NCBI GenBank assembly: GCA_005792805.1
Contig: SXQV01000224.1
Coordinates: 1-8,712, forward strand
Length of the DNA: 8,712 nt
Source of the DNA: Methylococcaceae bacterium
Lineage (GTDB): Bacteria > Pseudomonadota > Gammaproteobacteria > Methylococcales > Methylococcaceae
Reading direction: 5' to 3'
Shown here: one piece after another, positions 1-6,170 of the stretch
Layout: every line of letters starts with the position of its first letter
Numbering within the stretch: position 1 is the stretch's first letter
The notes under the pieces: model-generated
Told to the model about the DNA's origin: nothing
Database searches by the model: none
The model's input: only the letters and a program-made list of their open reading frames with translations
Translations under genes and position numbers: made by a program

Positions 1-29
1 CCGTAGTCCTGCCGCTAGACGATCCCCCA
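1..29 (-). tRNA. tRNA 5' half, probably tRNA-Gln (cut by window edge)
   Basis: Read on the minus strand from position 29, the sequence fits the first 29 nt of a tRNA. It has a 7-nt acceptor strand TGGGGGA, a TC linker, a D-stem GTCT pairing with GGAC (one G-U pair), a 7-nt D-loop with the conserved GG, a T at the position-26 site, and ACGG starting the anticodon stem. The anticodon and 3' half lie outside the window. A U at position 1 is typical of bacterial tRNA-Gln, which is why I favour glutamine; the D-arm also resembles the Glu/Gln group. It begins 18 nt after the rpsI stop on the same strand, with no terminator between them, so it could be processed from the ribosomal-protein transcript. 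Confidence 0.6.
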
Positions 30-47
30 AGTAATCCGGCGCAGAAA

Positions 48-440
48 CTAGCGCTTGGAGTACTGAGGACGACGGCGGGCGCCATGCAGGCCCACTTTCT
101 TGCGTTCAACCTCACGGGCATCGCGGGTTACGTAACCGGCACGGCGCAGGGGCTGACGCAGGTTTTCGTCAAACACGATGAGTGCGCGAGTCAGTCCATG
201 ACGAATGGCACCGGCCTGACCGCTGGGACCACCGCCGGCCACGGTCACAACCACGTCAATCTTCTCGCCCAGGGAAACCAGTTCCAGTGGCTGACGGACA
301 ACCATCTGATCGGTCTTGCGGCCAAAGTATTCTTCAACTGGTTTGTTGTTGACGAGAATGCGTCCACTGCCAGTCTTGGCAAAAACACGAGCTACTGCGC
401 TCTTGCGACGACCCGTTCCGTAATAATGCTGTTGTGCCAT
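48..440 (-). CDS. rpsI: 30S ribosomal protein S9
   Basis: 130 residues, the usual length for bacterial S9, a small-subunit protein whose C-terminal tail reaches the P-site tRNA. The family signature is complete: GTGRRKSAVARV near residues 8-19, a GGGPSGQAGAIRHG segment in the middle, and the basic tail GLHGARRRPQYSKR ending in the conserved SKR. The gene follows rplM with a 21-nt gap in the same direction, the classic L13-S9 pairing, so both are presumably made from one mRNA. The ATG at 440 has only a weak GGA-containing Shine-Dalgarno, which would suit translational coupling to rplM (inference). A tRNA 5' half starts 18 nt after its stop. Confidence 0.98.
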   Translation of the reverse strand: MAQQHYYGTGRRKSAVARVFAKTGSGRILVNNKPVEEYFGRKTDQMVVRQPLELVSLGEKIDVVVTVAGGGPSGQAGAIRHGLTRALIVFDENLRQPLRRAGYVTRDAREVERKKVGLHGARRRPQYSKR

Positions 441-461
441 GGAGATATCCAGCTTAACTCG

Positions 462-890
462 TTAGATTTCCAGCAGCTTTGGCTGCTGTGCCTGATGTTG
501 ATGATCGGCGCCCGCATATACCTTGAGCTTGCGGAACATCGCGCGGCCCAGCGGATTCTTTGGCAGCATGCCTTGCACGGCGGTCTCAATGATACGCGAC
601 GGATGAGTCTGGCGAAGCTTGCCGAGAGCAACCGACTTCATGTTGCCGATATAGCCGGTGTGCTTATAGTAAATCTTGTCTTTTTCCTTGTTGCCGGTAA
701 CGCGGACTTTTTCCGCGTTCACGACAATGATGTAGTCACCGGTGTCGACGTGCGGGGTGTACTCTGCCTTATGCTTGCCGCGAAGACGGCGTGCAATTTC
801 GGTAGAAAGCCGTCCCAGCGTCTTTCCGTCGGCGTCGATGATATACCAGTCGCGTTTTACTTCGGCCGGCTTGGCGCTGAAGGTCTTCAT
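462..890 (-). CDS. rplM: 50S ribosomal protein L13
   Basis: 142 residues, matching the standard bacterial L13 length when started at the ATG at 890 (MKTFSAKPAEVKRDW). The frame is open 24 codons further upstream, but that stretch contains the promoter and has no family similarity. A GGAG lies 9 nt before the chosen ATG. Family motifs seen include DADGKTLGRLSTEIA, the HVDTGDYIIVVNAEKV segment, the KIYYKHTGY block and the AVQGMLPKNPLGRAMFRKLK block. L13 binds 23S rRNA and acts early in large-subunit assembly. It is first in a two-gene operon with rpsI. In E. coli this operon is autoregulated by L13 at the rplM leader; a leader of roughly 37 nt is present here, but I cannot show the same control. 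Confidence 0.98.
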   Translation of the reverse strand: MKTFSAKPAEVKRDWYIIDADGKTLGRLSTEIARRLRGKHKAEYTPHVDTGDYIIVVNAEKVRVTGNKEKDKIYYKHTGYIGNMKSVALGKLRQTHPSRIIETAVQGMLPKNPLGRAMFRKLKVYAGADHQHQAQQPKLLEI

Positions 891-933
891 TACTGCGCGC
901 TCCAGAACAATAGCGTTGCGTGAAAAGCCGGGA

Positions 934-962
934 ATCTTAACGGAAAGACGGCAGCAAAACAA
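934..962 (-). promoter_or_regulatory. sigma70-type promoter for rplM-rpsI
   Basis: On the minus strand a -35 TTGTTT (957-962) and a -10 TAAGAT (934-939) are separated by exactly 17 bp. This would start transcription near 927 and give a leader of about 37 nt containing the GGAG ribosome-binding site. It lies in the 119-bp gap between the dehydratase gene terminator and rplM, the expected place for an independent ribosomal-protein promoter. Confidence 0.6.
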
Positions 963-1002
963 GCAGAAAGACCTTCCGGGAGCCGATACTGCAAAATTTT
1001 TC

Positions 1003-1028
1003 GCAAAAGTCAGGCAGAGCGCCCGACT
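1003..1028 (-). terminator. intrinsic terminator at the end of the dehydratase gene
   Basis: On the minus strand AGTCGGGC (1028-1021) pairs with GCCTGACT (1015-1008) across a 5-nt loop: 8 bp with one G-U pair. It is followed by TTT and, a little further on, an AT-rich stretch. The stem contains the TGA stop of the dehydratase gene. The T-tract is short, so efficiency is uncertain, but the position separates two operons and the next one has its own promoter. Confidence 0.55.
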
Positions 1029-2866
1029 GGGCCGGTATCCAAGTCTTCGTCAAACTCCGGCACCAGCTCGCGAAGCTGAAACAGCAGGGCTGTCTCGTCA
1101 AATCGCTGACAGGCTTCCGCCAGAGCGTTTGCGCGCTGAAGCAGTTCCTTCCTGTCATGGGTAACTGAACGCGCCAGCAAGAGTTTGTTGTGCGGAGTCG
1201 GCATCGGTTGTTCGCCCTCAAGAAACAGTTCTTCCGTCAGCTTTTCTCCGGGCCGGAGGCCGACGTACTCGATCCTGATTTCCTGCCCCATGGATTTACC
1301 CGACAACCGTATCATTTGCTCAGCCAGGTAGCGGATCAAAATGGGCTGCCCCATATCCAGCACGAAAATTTCGCCGCCCAGCCCCACCGCTGCAGCCTGC
1401 ATGATGAGTTGGCAAGCCTCGGGAATGGTCATGAAGTAACGCGTCACCTCGGGATGGGTGACTGTCACGGGACCTCCGGCGCGGATCTGTTCGCGAAACA
1501 GCGGCACAACGCTGCCGGCCGAGTCCAGCACGTTACCAAACCGCACCGTAATGAAGCGGGTGACGCCAGTACCATTGAGGCTTTGCACCAATTTTTCAGC
1601 GGCGCGCTTGGTGGCCCCCATGACGTTGGTGGGCCTTACGGCCTTGTCGGTCGAGATCAGGACAAACTGGCGAACACCCGCTGCGATGGCGGCTTCAGCC
1701 ACCAGCCGCGTGCCTATCACATTATTGCGGATGGCCTGCCTCGCCTGTTGTTGCAAAAGGGGCACGTGCTTGTAAGCCGCCGCGTGAAAAATCACCTCGG
1801 GGCAAGCGCTATTGATCGCATGACTTATGGCGGTTTGATCGGTCACATCACCCAGCAGCACAGTTAATCGCAACGCCGGGAATGTCTCCCTGAGGGCTTG
1901 TTCAATCCGGTAGAGATTGAACTCGCATTGCTCAAAGATAATGAGTTCTGCTGGTAAAAAGTGCGCGATTTGCTTGCATAGTTCAGAACCAATGGAGCCG
2001 CCACCACCCGTTACGAGTATCCGCGTCCCCTGGATATGCGTCTTGACCACCTGACGTTCCAGCTGTACTGGGGAGCGCCCAAGAAGATCCTCGATCGACA
2101 CCTCGCGCAAACGGCCCAGCTTCTGCTCAGACAGCATCTCCCGAACCGATGGCAGCGTGAGGAAGGGGACGTGGGTAGCTTCACAAATCTCGACAACGCG
2201 GCGCATATCCAGGTCAGTGGCGGATGGAACGGCAATCAGGATGGCCTCGACTCCCAGCTTATCAACCAGTTCGGGAATATGCTCACATTGTCCCCGCACG
2301 CGGACACCGTGGATCTCGCTGCCTTTTTTGCCAGGATCGTCGTCCACCAGCGCCACCGGTACATAACGGTGATCTCTGACCCGCAACAAATCCCGCACCA
2401 GCAATTCGGCCGCCCGTCCCGCCCCAACGACCAGCGCGCGCTGCCCGGAGCCCAGCAGAACCCCCTGGTCCTTCCACATGCGGTAAATCAGTCGAGGCCC
2501 CGCCAACAGCAGGCCCAACAGCATCACATAGAGAGGCAATACCGAACGCGGTACATGCTGCATCCGGCTGATGAAATACAACGCCACCGAAATCAGCGTG
2601 ATGCCAACCAATGCGGATTTACCGATACGAATCAAATCCGGCACTGAGGCAAACCGCCATACCCCGCGATACAGGCCCAGCCGGGAAAACACCAACACCT
2701 GGATTAAGACGACTACAGGCAAGGCTTCCAGAGCCGATACGATGAACTTGTGAGGGGGCAGGGACAGATTGAAACGCAGCCAATACGCGCCCAACCAAGC
2801 CAGCCCGACCATAATCAGGTCATGCAGAAAAACCAGAACCCGCAAACGCAGCTTGGAGGAGAGCAA
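1010..2866 (-). CDS. wbpM: WbpM/CapD-type nucleotide-sugar 4,6-dehydratase, membrane-anchored long form
   Basis: 618 residues, the size of long-form WbpM-like enzymes, which convert UDP-GlcNAc to a 4-keto-6-deoxy sugar for surface glycan precursors. The N-terminus has about four membrane segments (roughly residues 8-28, 45-63, 85-103 and 108-126). A first Rossmann-like domain follows (VVGAGRAAELLV from about 146). The catalytic SDR domain begins near 282 with the NAD-binding GGGGSIGSE (287-295). STDK is at 405-408, and NVMGATK gives Met416 and Lys420: the SDR tyrosine is replaced by Met, as known for WbpM. RPGEKLTEELF is at 538-548. The only usable start is TTG at 2866: the frame opens just past the upstream stop and the next ATG is inside the first membrane helix. 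The SD TGAGGA overlaps the transferase stop codon, implying coupling. The exact substrate is inferred. Confidence 0.88.
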   Translation of the reverse strand: MLSSKLRLRVLVFLHDLIMVGLAWLGAYWLRFNLSLPPHKFIVSALEALPVVVLIQVLVFSRLGLYRGVWRFASVPDLIRIGKSALVGITLISVALYFISRMQHVPRSVLPLYVMLLGLLLAGPRLIYRMWKDQGVLLGSGQRALVVGAGRAAELLVRDLLRVRDHRYVPVALVDDDPGKKGSEIHGVRVRGQCEHIPELVDKLGVEAILIAVPSATDLDMRRVVEICEATHVPFLTLPSVREMLSEQKLGRLREVSIEDLLGRSPVQLERQVVKTHIQGTRILVTGGGGSIGSELCKQIAHFLPAELIIFEQCEFNLYRIEQALRETFPALRLTVLLGDVTDQTAISHAINSACPEVIFHAAAYKHVPLLQQQARQAIRNNVIGTRLVAEAAIAAGVRQFVLISTDKAVRPTNVMGATKRAAEKLVQSLNGTGVTRFITVRFGNVLDSAGSVVPLFREQIRAGGPVTVTHPEVTRYFMTIPEACQLIMQAAAVGLGGEIFVLDMGQPILIRYLAEQMIRLSGKSMGQEIRIEYVGLRPGEKLTEELFLEGEQPMPTPHNKLLLARSVTHDRKELLQRANALAEACQRFDETALLFQLRELVPEFDEDLDTGPVGRSA

Positions 2867-2878
2867 AATATCAAGTCC

Positions 2879-3946
2879 TCAGGATCTTCCGGCACCGAGC
2901 CGACAAGCAGAAAAGAAAAGCGGAAGAATCGCGATCAGCAATAGCCATAACTCCCCACCAGGATGCCTCATTGCCAGCCAGGCCAGTGGCAGCAACCAGA
3001 CCAGATTAATCGCCAGCACCGAGAGCGTAACCTTGCGGTGACTACTCCAACGCCGGGCGGCATGCTGATAAGCATGGCTGCGGTGAGCCTCGTACCAGCG
3101 CTCACCCTGCCGAATGCGAATCATCAAGGTCAAGGTTGCGTCGACCAGAAACACGGCAGCCAAAATGAGCCAGACGGTTAAACTCAGTGCATGGTGCTGG
3201 GCAGACCAAAGTGCCAGCAAGGCCAGCGTAAAGCCAAGCACACCGCTGCCGACATCTCCCATGAAGATTTTTGCAGGAGGCCAGTTCCAGACCAGAAACC
3301 CGCTCGTCGCCGCCGCCAGCACCAGCGCCACATAAGCCTCTGCCGGCAAACTCGTGCCGATGCTGAACGACATCAACACCATCGCTGACAACGAGACGGT
3401 CACGGTCTCGACGCCGGCGATCCCATCAATGCCATCCATGAAATTAAATAGATTGAGCATCCATAACATAAACAGGGCCGCCAGGAAGTCGCCCATCCAG
3501 CCGATGGTATAGGCACTCCCCGCCACCTCGATACGCTCCATACCGCCAATCCAGATCAATGCCCAGATAACGGCGACCGCCTGAACCAGAAAACGCCAGC
3601 GGGCGGGGACATGCCCATGGTCATCCACAAAACCGATTACCGACAGCGGAACCAGTCCCGCCAGCGCCAGAGCCAGCGGCTGGGGGAGCAGCCCCCCCCA
3701 AAAAAGCCCAGCCAGCGTCACCCCAAAACAAACAACAATCGCCAGACCGCCGCCACGCGGCGTCGGCTGGATGTGGGAGCTGCGGTCATTCGGCAGATCG
3801 AGAAGCCGATACTGCGCATAGCGCCACACCCTGTGGGTCAGCACGGCAGCCGCCAGAGCAACCAACCCCAGCAGCAATACACCCAACAAGATGGTCAGAT
3901 TGGACGACATGACAATAAGAAAACCCGGCAGCACTTGCGAGTGCAT
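2879..3946 (-). CDS. WecA/WbpL-like undecaprenyl-phosphate sugar-1-phosphate transferase
   Basis: A polytopic membrane protein of the glycosyltransferase-4 (MraY/WecA) family, which moves a HexNAc-1-phosphate from a UDP-sugar to undecaprenyl phosphate and so starts O-antigen-type glycan assembly. Numbered from the ATG at 3946, visible motifs are DLPNDRSSH with TPRGGG (about 50-67), the Mg-binding-type VDD in GFVDDHG (105-111), NLFNFMDGIDGIAG (165-178), FMGDVGSG (228-235) and HRSHAYQ (288-294), among about ten hydrophobic segments. The start is uncertain. ATG 3946 has GGAG 12 nt upstream; GTG 3967 has no SD; ATG 3910 sits just before the first helix but has a poor SD. WbpL is the closest functional label given the adjacent WbpM-like gene, but donor specificity (GlcNAc, FucNAc or QuiNAc) cannot be read from sequence. 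Confidence 0.87.
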   Translation of the reverse strand: MHSQVLPGFLIVMSSNLTILLGVLLLGLVALAAAVLTHRVWRYAQYRLLDLPNDRSSHIQPTPRGGGLAIVVCFGVTLAGLFWGGLLPQPLALALAGLVPLSVIGFVDDHGHVPARWRFLVQAVAVIWALIWIGGMERIEVAGSAYTIGWMGDFLAALFMLWMLNLFNFMDGIDGIAGVETVTVSLSAMVLMSFSIGTSLPAEAYVALVLAAATSGFLVWNWPPAKIFMGDVGSGVLGFTLALLALWSAQHHALSLTVWLILAAVFLVDATLTLMIRIRQGERWYEAHRSHAYQHAARRWSSHRKVTLSVLAINLVWLLPLAWLAMRHPGGELWLLLIAILPLFFSACRLGAGRS

Positions 3947-4001
3947 GATAATCGGAAACTCCGCCACTTAATCAAGCGAGGGACATGGCTGGGACTGACG
4001 C

Positions 4002-4556
4002 TTAGTCTTCGCCTGCAAGTTCGATCAACTCGTTCGCCTCCACCAGCAAGAGATCGCGCAGATAGCGGAACAAAAGGCGCGCCGCACGAGGTGGCTGCCC
4101 CGCAGCGTGCTCTCTGTTCGCATCACGCACCCATTGCCTCAGCTTCTGCCGCTCAGCCCGGGGATGCTTCCCCACAAACTCATTTACTACGCCGTCGCCT
4201 TCAAAAAGCATCCGGTCACGCCAGCGCTCACACTGATGCTGCAGACGCACCAGTTCAGCACTCTCTCCCTTGAGCGCCACCAACCCCGCCTTGATGGGTT
4301 CGACATCAAGATTTCTGAGCAACTTACCAATGAATTTGCGTTGCCGCTGAAGTCCGCCATGCGCCGTAATCGATTGCCCAATCCGCACGGCCTCGAATAG
4401 CGCTTCTGGCAAATCCAGCTTCGTTAGCTGGTCCCTGGAAAGGGCCATCAGATCCTCGCCCAAATCCTGCAGGGCGGAACTTTCCCGCTTGCGGCTGGAT
4501 TTGCTGGGCCCCCGCACATTGAAATATTCATCTTCTTCTATTTCCAGGTCTTCCAT
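4002..4556 (-). CDS. darP: ribosome biogenesis factor DarP/YjgA (DUF615)
   Basis: 184 residues, typical for the DUF615/YjgA family, now DarP, a cytosolic factor that associates with late 50S assembly intermediates in E. coli. The protein is charged and helical. It has an acidic N-terminus (EDLEIEEDEYF), a KSSRKRE segment near 18-24, the family-like LTKLDLPEALFEAVRIGQ stretch around 45-62, and the characteristic RQRKFIGKLLRNLDVEPI near 72-89. The C-terminal half has further basic helices and the RAARLLFRYLRDLL segment. An in-frame stop lies two codons upstream of the ATG at 4556, so this is the first possible start; no good Shine-Dalgarno is visible. It lies 46 nt after ratA and just before the glycosyltransferase gene, probably in the same transcription unit. 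Confidence 0.92.
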   Translation of the reverse strand: MEDLEIEEDEYFNVRGPSKSSRKRESSALQDLGEDLMALSRDQLTKLDLPEALFEAVRIGQSITAHGGLQRQRKFIGKLLRNLDVEPIKAGLVALKGESAELVRLQHQCERWRDRMLFEGDGVVNEFVGKHPRAERQKLRQWVRDANREHAAGQPPRAARLLFRYLRDLLLVEANELIELAGED

Positions 4557-4602
4557 GTTTTAAATTTTGAGGTAACGACGGATAAAGATCAGTGCATGAA
4601 GT

Positions 4603-5055
4603 TTAAGCCTTTACGGGACCGCGCTCGCCGTACTTACATACGGCCTGCCGGCAGAAGGCATCGACCATCGAGCCAGTCACTTCCTTAAATAACCCACCCA
4701 GGGCCATACCCAATAAGGCATTGGCGAACTCAAAATCCAGCCGAAACGTGGCTTCGCAGCCAGAGTCGCCGCGTGGCTCGAAGTGCCAGACCCCATTGAG
4801 CCGTTTGAACGGCCCATCCACAAGCCGCATACGTATGGATCTGCCCACTTTCATGGTGTTTTCGGTGGTGAATGAAAGCTTGACCTTGCCTTTAGCCATG
4901 GAAATCGTGGCCTTGAGGTGCTCTGGTGCCTTCGATAACAGCCGGACCTCGCTACACATGGGAATATATTTTGGGTAGGACTGGACGTCATTGACGAGTT
5001 CGTACATTTCCTCAGGTGTGTAATTAACGCACACGCTGGTGGATACGTTAGGCAT
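4603..5055 (-). CDS. ratA: RatA/PasT family START-domain protein (ribosome association factor)
   Basis: 150 residues, full length for the Coq10/SRPBCC START-like family. In E. coli, RatA (PasT) binds free 50S subunits and blocks 70S formation; other work links the family to ubiquinone function, so its physiological role is debated. The fold spans the whole protein. Signature pieces are MYELVNDVQSYPKYIPMC (17-34), GPFKRLNGVWHFEP (81-94), a DFEFANALLG segment (107-116) and MVDAFCRQAVCKYG (130-143). The ATG at 5055 is preceded by AAGGAG with a 10-nt spacer. The small RnfH/RatB protein often encoded next to ratA is absent; darP follows instead. Whether this copy acts as a toxin cannot be told from sequence. 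Confidence 0.93.
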   Translation of the reverse strand: MPNVSTSVCVNYTPEEMYELVNDVQSYPKYIPMCSEVRLLSKAPEHLKATISMAKGKVKLSFTTENTMKVGRSIRMRLVDGPFKRLNGVWHFEPRGDSGCEATFRLDFEFANALLGMALGGLFKEVTGSMVDAFCRQAVCKYGERGPVKA

Positions 5056-5129
5056 CGGCAGGGAGCTCCTTCGGGGTTCGTAAGGGTTTTGCCTGGGCGG
5101 CTCAAAAAATGCGAAAGATGTGGACAGCG

Positions 5130-5135
5130 ATTATA
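5130..5135 (-). promoter_or_regulatory. candidate -10 element (TATAAT) upstream of ratA
   Basis: A perfect minus-strand TATAAT overlaps the TAA stop codon of zur. It would start transcription near 5123, leaving a leader of about 68 nt before ratA. I see no good -35 at 16-18 bp, so the call is tentative. It would let ratA, darP and the polysaccharide genes be expressed independently of zur. Confidence 0.35.
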
Positions 5136-5613
5136 GAAGAGAGCGGCCTATATCCTCTAATTCAGAACAGTCGGCGCAAAGACCGCGAATCTCGAACGAC
5201 TGGTGACGGGGCGAAAACCCGGCCGCCCGAATTTCCCTGGCGGCAGCCTCCATCAACTCCAGCGCCGTTCGCTCTTCCACATTGTGACAATGCTCACAAA
5301 TCAATAACAGCAGTTCGTGACGCCGCTCCGGATGGCGACACCCCACAAAGGCATTGAGGCTCTCTATGCGATGAATAAGGCCCTGCTCCAATAGAAAATC
5401 CAGGGTTCGATAAACCGTCGCAGGCTTCGCCGACTTATCGAAAGCTTTCAAGGTATCCAACAAATCGTAAGCCTTCACCGACTCGTGATTGGACCAGATC
5501 AACTCCAGCACACGCCGCCTCAACGGCGTGAAGCGGACACCCCGTTCCTCACACAGACGCTCGGCCAGGGCTAATGCCGTATTGATACATCCCTGGTGAT
5601 CATGTACCGCCAT
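5131..5613 (-). CDS. zur: Fur-family zinc uptake regulator Zur
   Basis: 160 residues from the ATG at 5613, which has GGAG 5 nt upstream. The frame runs open to 5757, but the extra 48 codons cross the divergent tRNA promoter and do not look like Fur-family sequence. The winged-helix half contains RFTPLRRRVLELI (27-39), AYDLLDTL (48-55) and KPATVYRTLDFLLEQGLIHRIES (63-85), which matches Zur better than Fur. The structural zinc site is visible as C106-x2-C109 and C146-x2-C149, and H81, C92 and H99 are plausible sensing-site ligands. Zur represses zinc-uptake genes when zinc is sufficient; no znuABC genes are in this window. Its stop lies 75 nt before ratA on the same strand. I found no convincing AT-rich Zur box here. 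Confidence 0.9.
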   Translation of the reverse strand: MAVHDHQGCINTALALAERLCEERGVRFTPLRRRVLELIWSNHESVKAYDLLDTLKAFDKSAKPATVYRTLDFLLEQGLIHRIESLNAFVGCRHPERRHELLLLICEHCHNVEERTALELMEAAAREIRAAGFSPRHQSFEIRGLCADCSELEDIGRSLL

Positions 5614-5690
5614 CCCCACTCCAACTTGATACAAATAGGGCCGATTGTACGCCCAGCCTTGAATCGGGGGGAGTTGCTGCCGATTACTCC

Positions 5691-5716
5691 TGCCGTGCGC
5701 ACGGCACAGTCCGTGC
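5691..5716. repeat. nested inverted repeats between zur and tRNA-Arg
   Basis: TGCCGTGCGCACGGCA at 5691-5706 is a perfect 16-bp palindrome. Its right arm GCACGG (5699-5704) can also pair with a third copy, CCGTGC, at 5711-5716, across a 6-nt gap. The block lies just upstream of the tRNA-Arg promoter and in the upstream region of zur, so it could be an operator or an mRNA-leader structure. No specific regulator is suggested by the sequence. Confidence 0.5.
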
Positions 5717-5735
5717 GATAAACCGGGTAGCAGGC

Positions 5736-5741
5736 TATAAT
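5736..5741 (+). promoter_or_regulatory. -10 element (TATAAT) of the tRNA-Arg promoter
   Basis: A perfect TATAAT lies 17 bp before the mature 5' end of tRNA-Arg and is followed by a C/G-containing stretch (CCGGAC), as is common in stable-RNA promoters under stringent control. The -35 region at about 5713-5718 (GTGCGA) is a poor match, so activation from upstream, for example by Fis, is possible but not shown. Confidence 0.55.
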
Positions 5742-5758
5742 CCGGACTCACGCTCATT

Positions 5759-5835
5759 GCCCCGGTAGCTCAGCTGGATAGAGCATCCCCCTCCTAAGGG
5801 GAAGGCCGTGCGTTCGAATCGCGCTCGGGGCACCA
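5759..5835 (+). tRNA. tRNA-Arg (anticodon CCU)
   Basis: All four arms fold. The acceptor stem GCCCCGG pairs with TCGGGGC and is followed by the discriminator A and an encoded CCA. The D-stem is GCTC/GAGC. The anticodon stem is TCCCC/GGGGA around the loop CTCCTAA, giving anticodon CCU, which reads the rare arginine codon AGG. There is a 5-nt variable loop and a T-stem GTGCG/CGCGC around TTCGAAT. It is the only complete RNA gene here, is divergent from zur, and is followed by an accessory-looking stretch. tRNA-Arg(CCU) genes are known integration sites, but I saw no second copy of its 3' end in the window. Confidence 0.97.
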
Positions 5836-6024
5836 TAAAAAACAGTCACCTAGAATAATCCCGGCCAGGCGGAAGCATTACAGGGCGACAAATCCCGGCA
5901 AACCTCAGCTGTAAGCGTTAGGCTCAAGCCTGACCCTGTCGAGAGTCCAACCAGAAAGCACCATCAAACGCTCAGGTACGTGTTTGAGGTGAAATAAAAA
6001 CCGATGAAGAGGCGACCGCTTACT
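5836..6024. other. 189-bp intergenic stretch, no convincing gene
   Basis: Between tRNA-Arg and the small lipoprotein gene I see no start codon with a ribosome-binding site and no clear tRNA terminator. It holds short inverted repeats (ACAGGG 5880-5885 with CCCTGT 5934-5939; AGGCT/AGCCT across 2 nt inside this) and a 9-bp direct repeat AATCCCGGC at 5857-5865 and 5891-5899. On the minus strand the frame after the lipoprotein stop stays open for 39 codons, to a TGA at 5905-5907, without a good start. Confidence 0.5.
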
Positions 6025-6038
6025 TTAGTGAGCGGTCG
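6013..6038 (-). terminator. strong hairpin at the end of the small lipoprotein gene, possible terminator
   Basis: CGACCGCT at 6013-6020 pairs with AGCGGTCG at 6031-6038. The pairing extends inward through ACT/AGT, with one wobble pair, to give a near-perfect 12-bp hairpin containing the TAA stop codon. On the minus strand the T-rich tract (GGTTTTTATTT) comes only about 12 nt after the stem, so this is not a textbook intrinsic terminator. It may instead stabilise the 3' end of the mRNA. Confidence 0.4.
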
Positions 6039-6168
6039 TGTGACTCTCGGACGATGCGGCCTCTCGACTACAGGCGCACGTATCTTTGACGCCCCGCAAC
6101 CGCTCCGACGCCCTTGAACATCCAGCAATCAGCACAGAAATAACCAACAGACCGCCAAGCCTTAGCAT
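6025..6168 (-). CDS. small predicted lipoprotein, 47 residues
   Basis: Starting at the ATG at 6168, the product has a short charged N-terminus (MLRLGG), a hydrophobic core (LLVISVLIAG) and a lipobox LIAGC with the lipidated Cys at 17. It should be cut by signal peptidase II, leaving a 31-residue lipoprotein. The mature part has a CAC pair (Cys31, Cys33) and a Ser/His-rich tail. The start is well supported: AGGA lies 6 nt upstream, and the ATG is 2 nt after the TAG of the preceding lipoprotein gene, so the two are probably translationally coupled. I do not recognise the family. Such tiny lipoproteins can be lysis or entericidin-like factors, but nothing here proves that. Confidence 0.6.
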   Translation of the reverse strand: MLRLGGLLVISVLIAGCSRASERLRGVKDTCACSREAASSESHTTAH

Positions 6169-6170
6169 GA

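Noticed and set aside
84..923. 279-codon open frame on the plus strand opposite rpsI and rplM
   Set aside because: It lies fully antisense to two certain ribosomal protein genes, has no ribosome-binding site and resembles no protein; it reflects the codon bias of the real genes.
1190..1867. 225-codon plus-strand frame opposite the dehydratase gene
   Set aside because: A shadow frame with atypical composition, no start signal and full overlap with a clearly conserved gene; the frames at 2036-2647 and 3611-4273 are rejected for the same reasons.
4603..5055. RatA as part of a classic toxin-antitoxin operon
   Set aside because: No RnfH/RatB-like antitoxin gene is present next to it, and the family has other proposed roles, so no toxin-antitoxin system is called.
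5614..5757. 48-residue N-terminal extension of Zur
   Set aside because: It crosses the divergent tRNA promoter and the palindromes, has no Fur-family similarity, and the internal ATG at 5613 has a well-placed GGAG.
5917..5923. GTTAGGC resembling the end of an integron attC site
   Set aside because: No matching GCCTAAC-type partner with the right spacing lies upstream and there is no integrase; the match is a single short heptamer.
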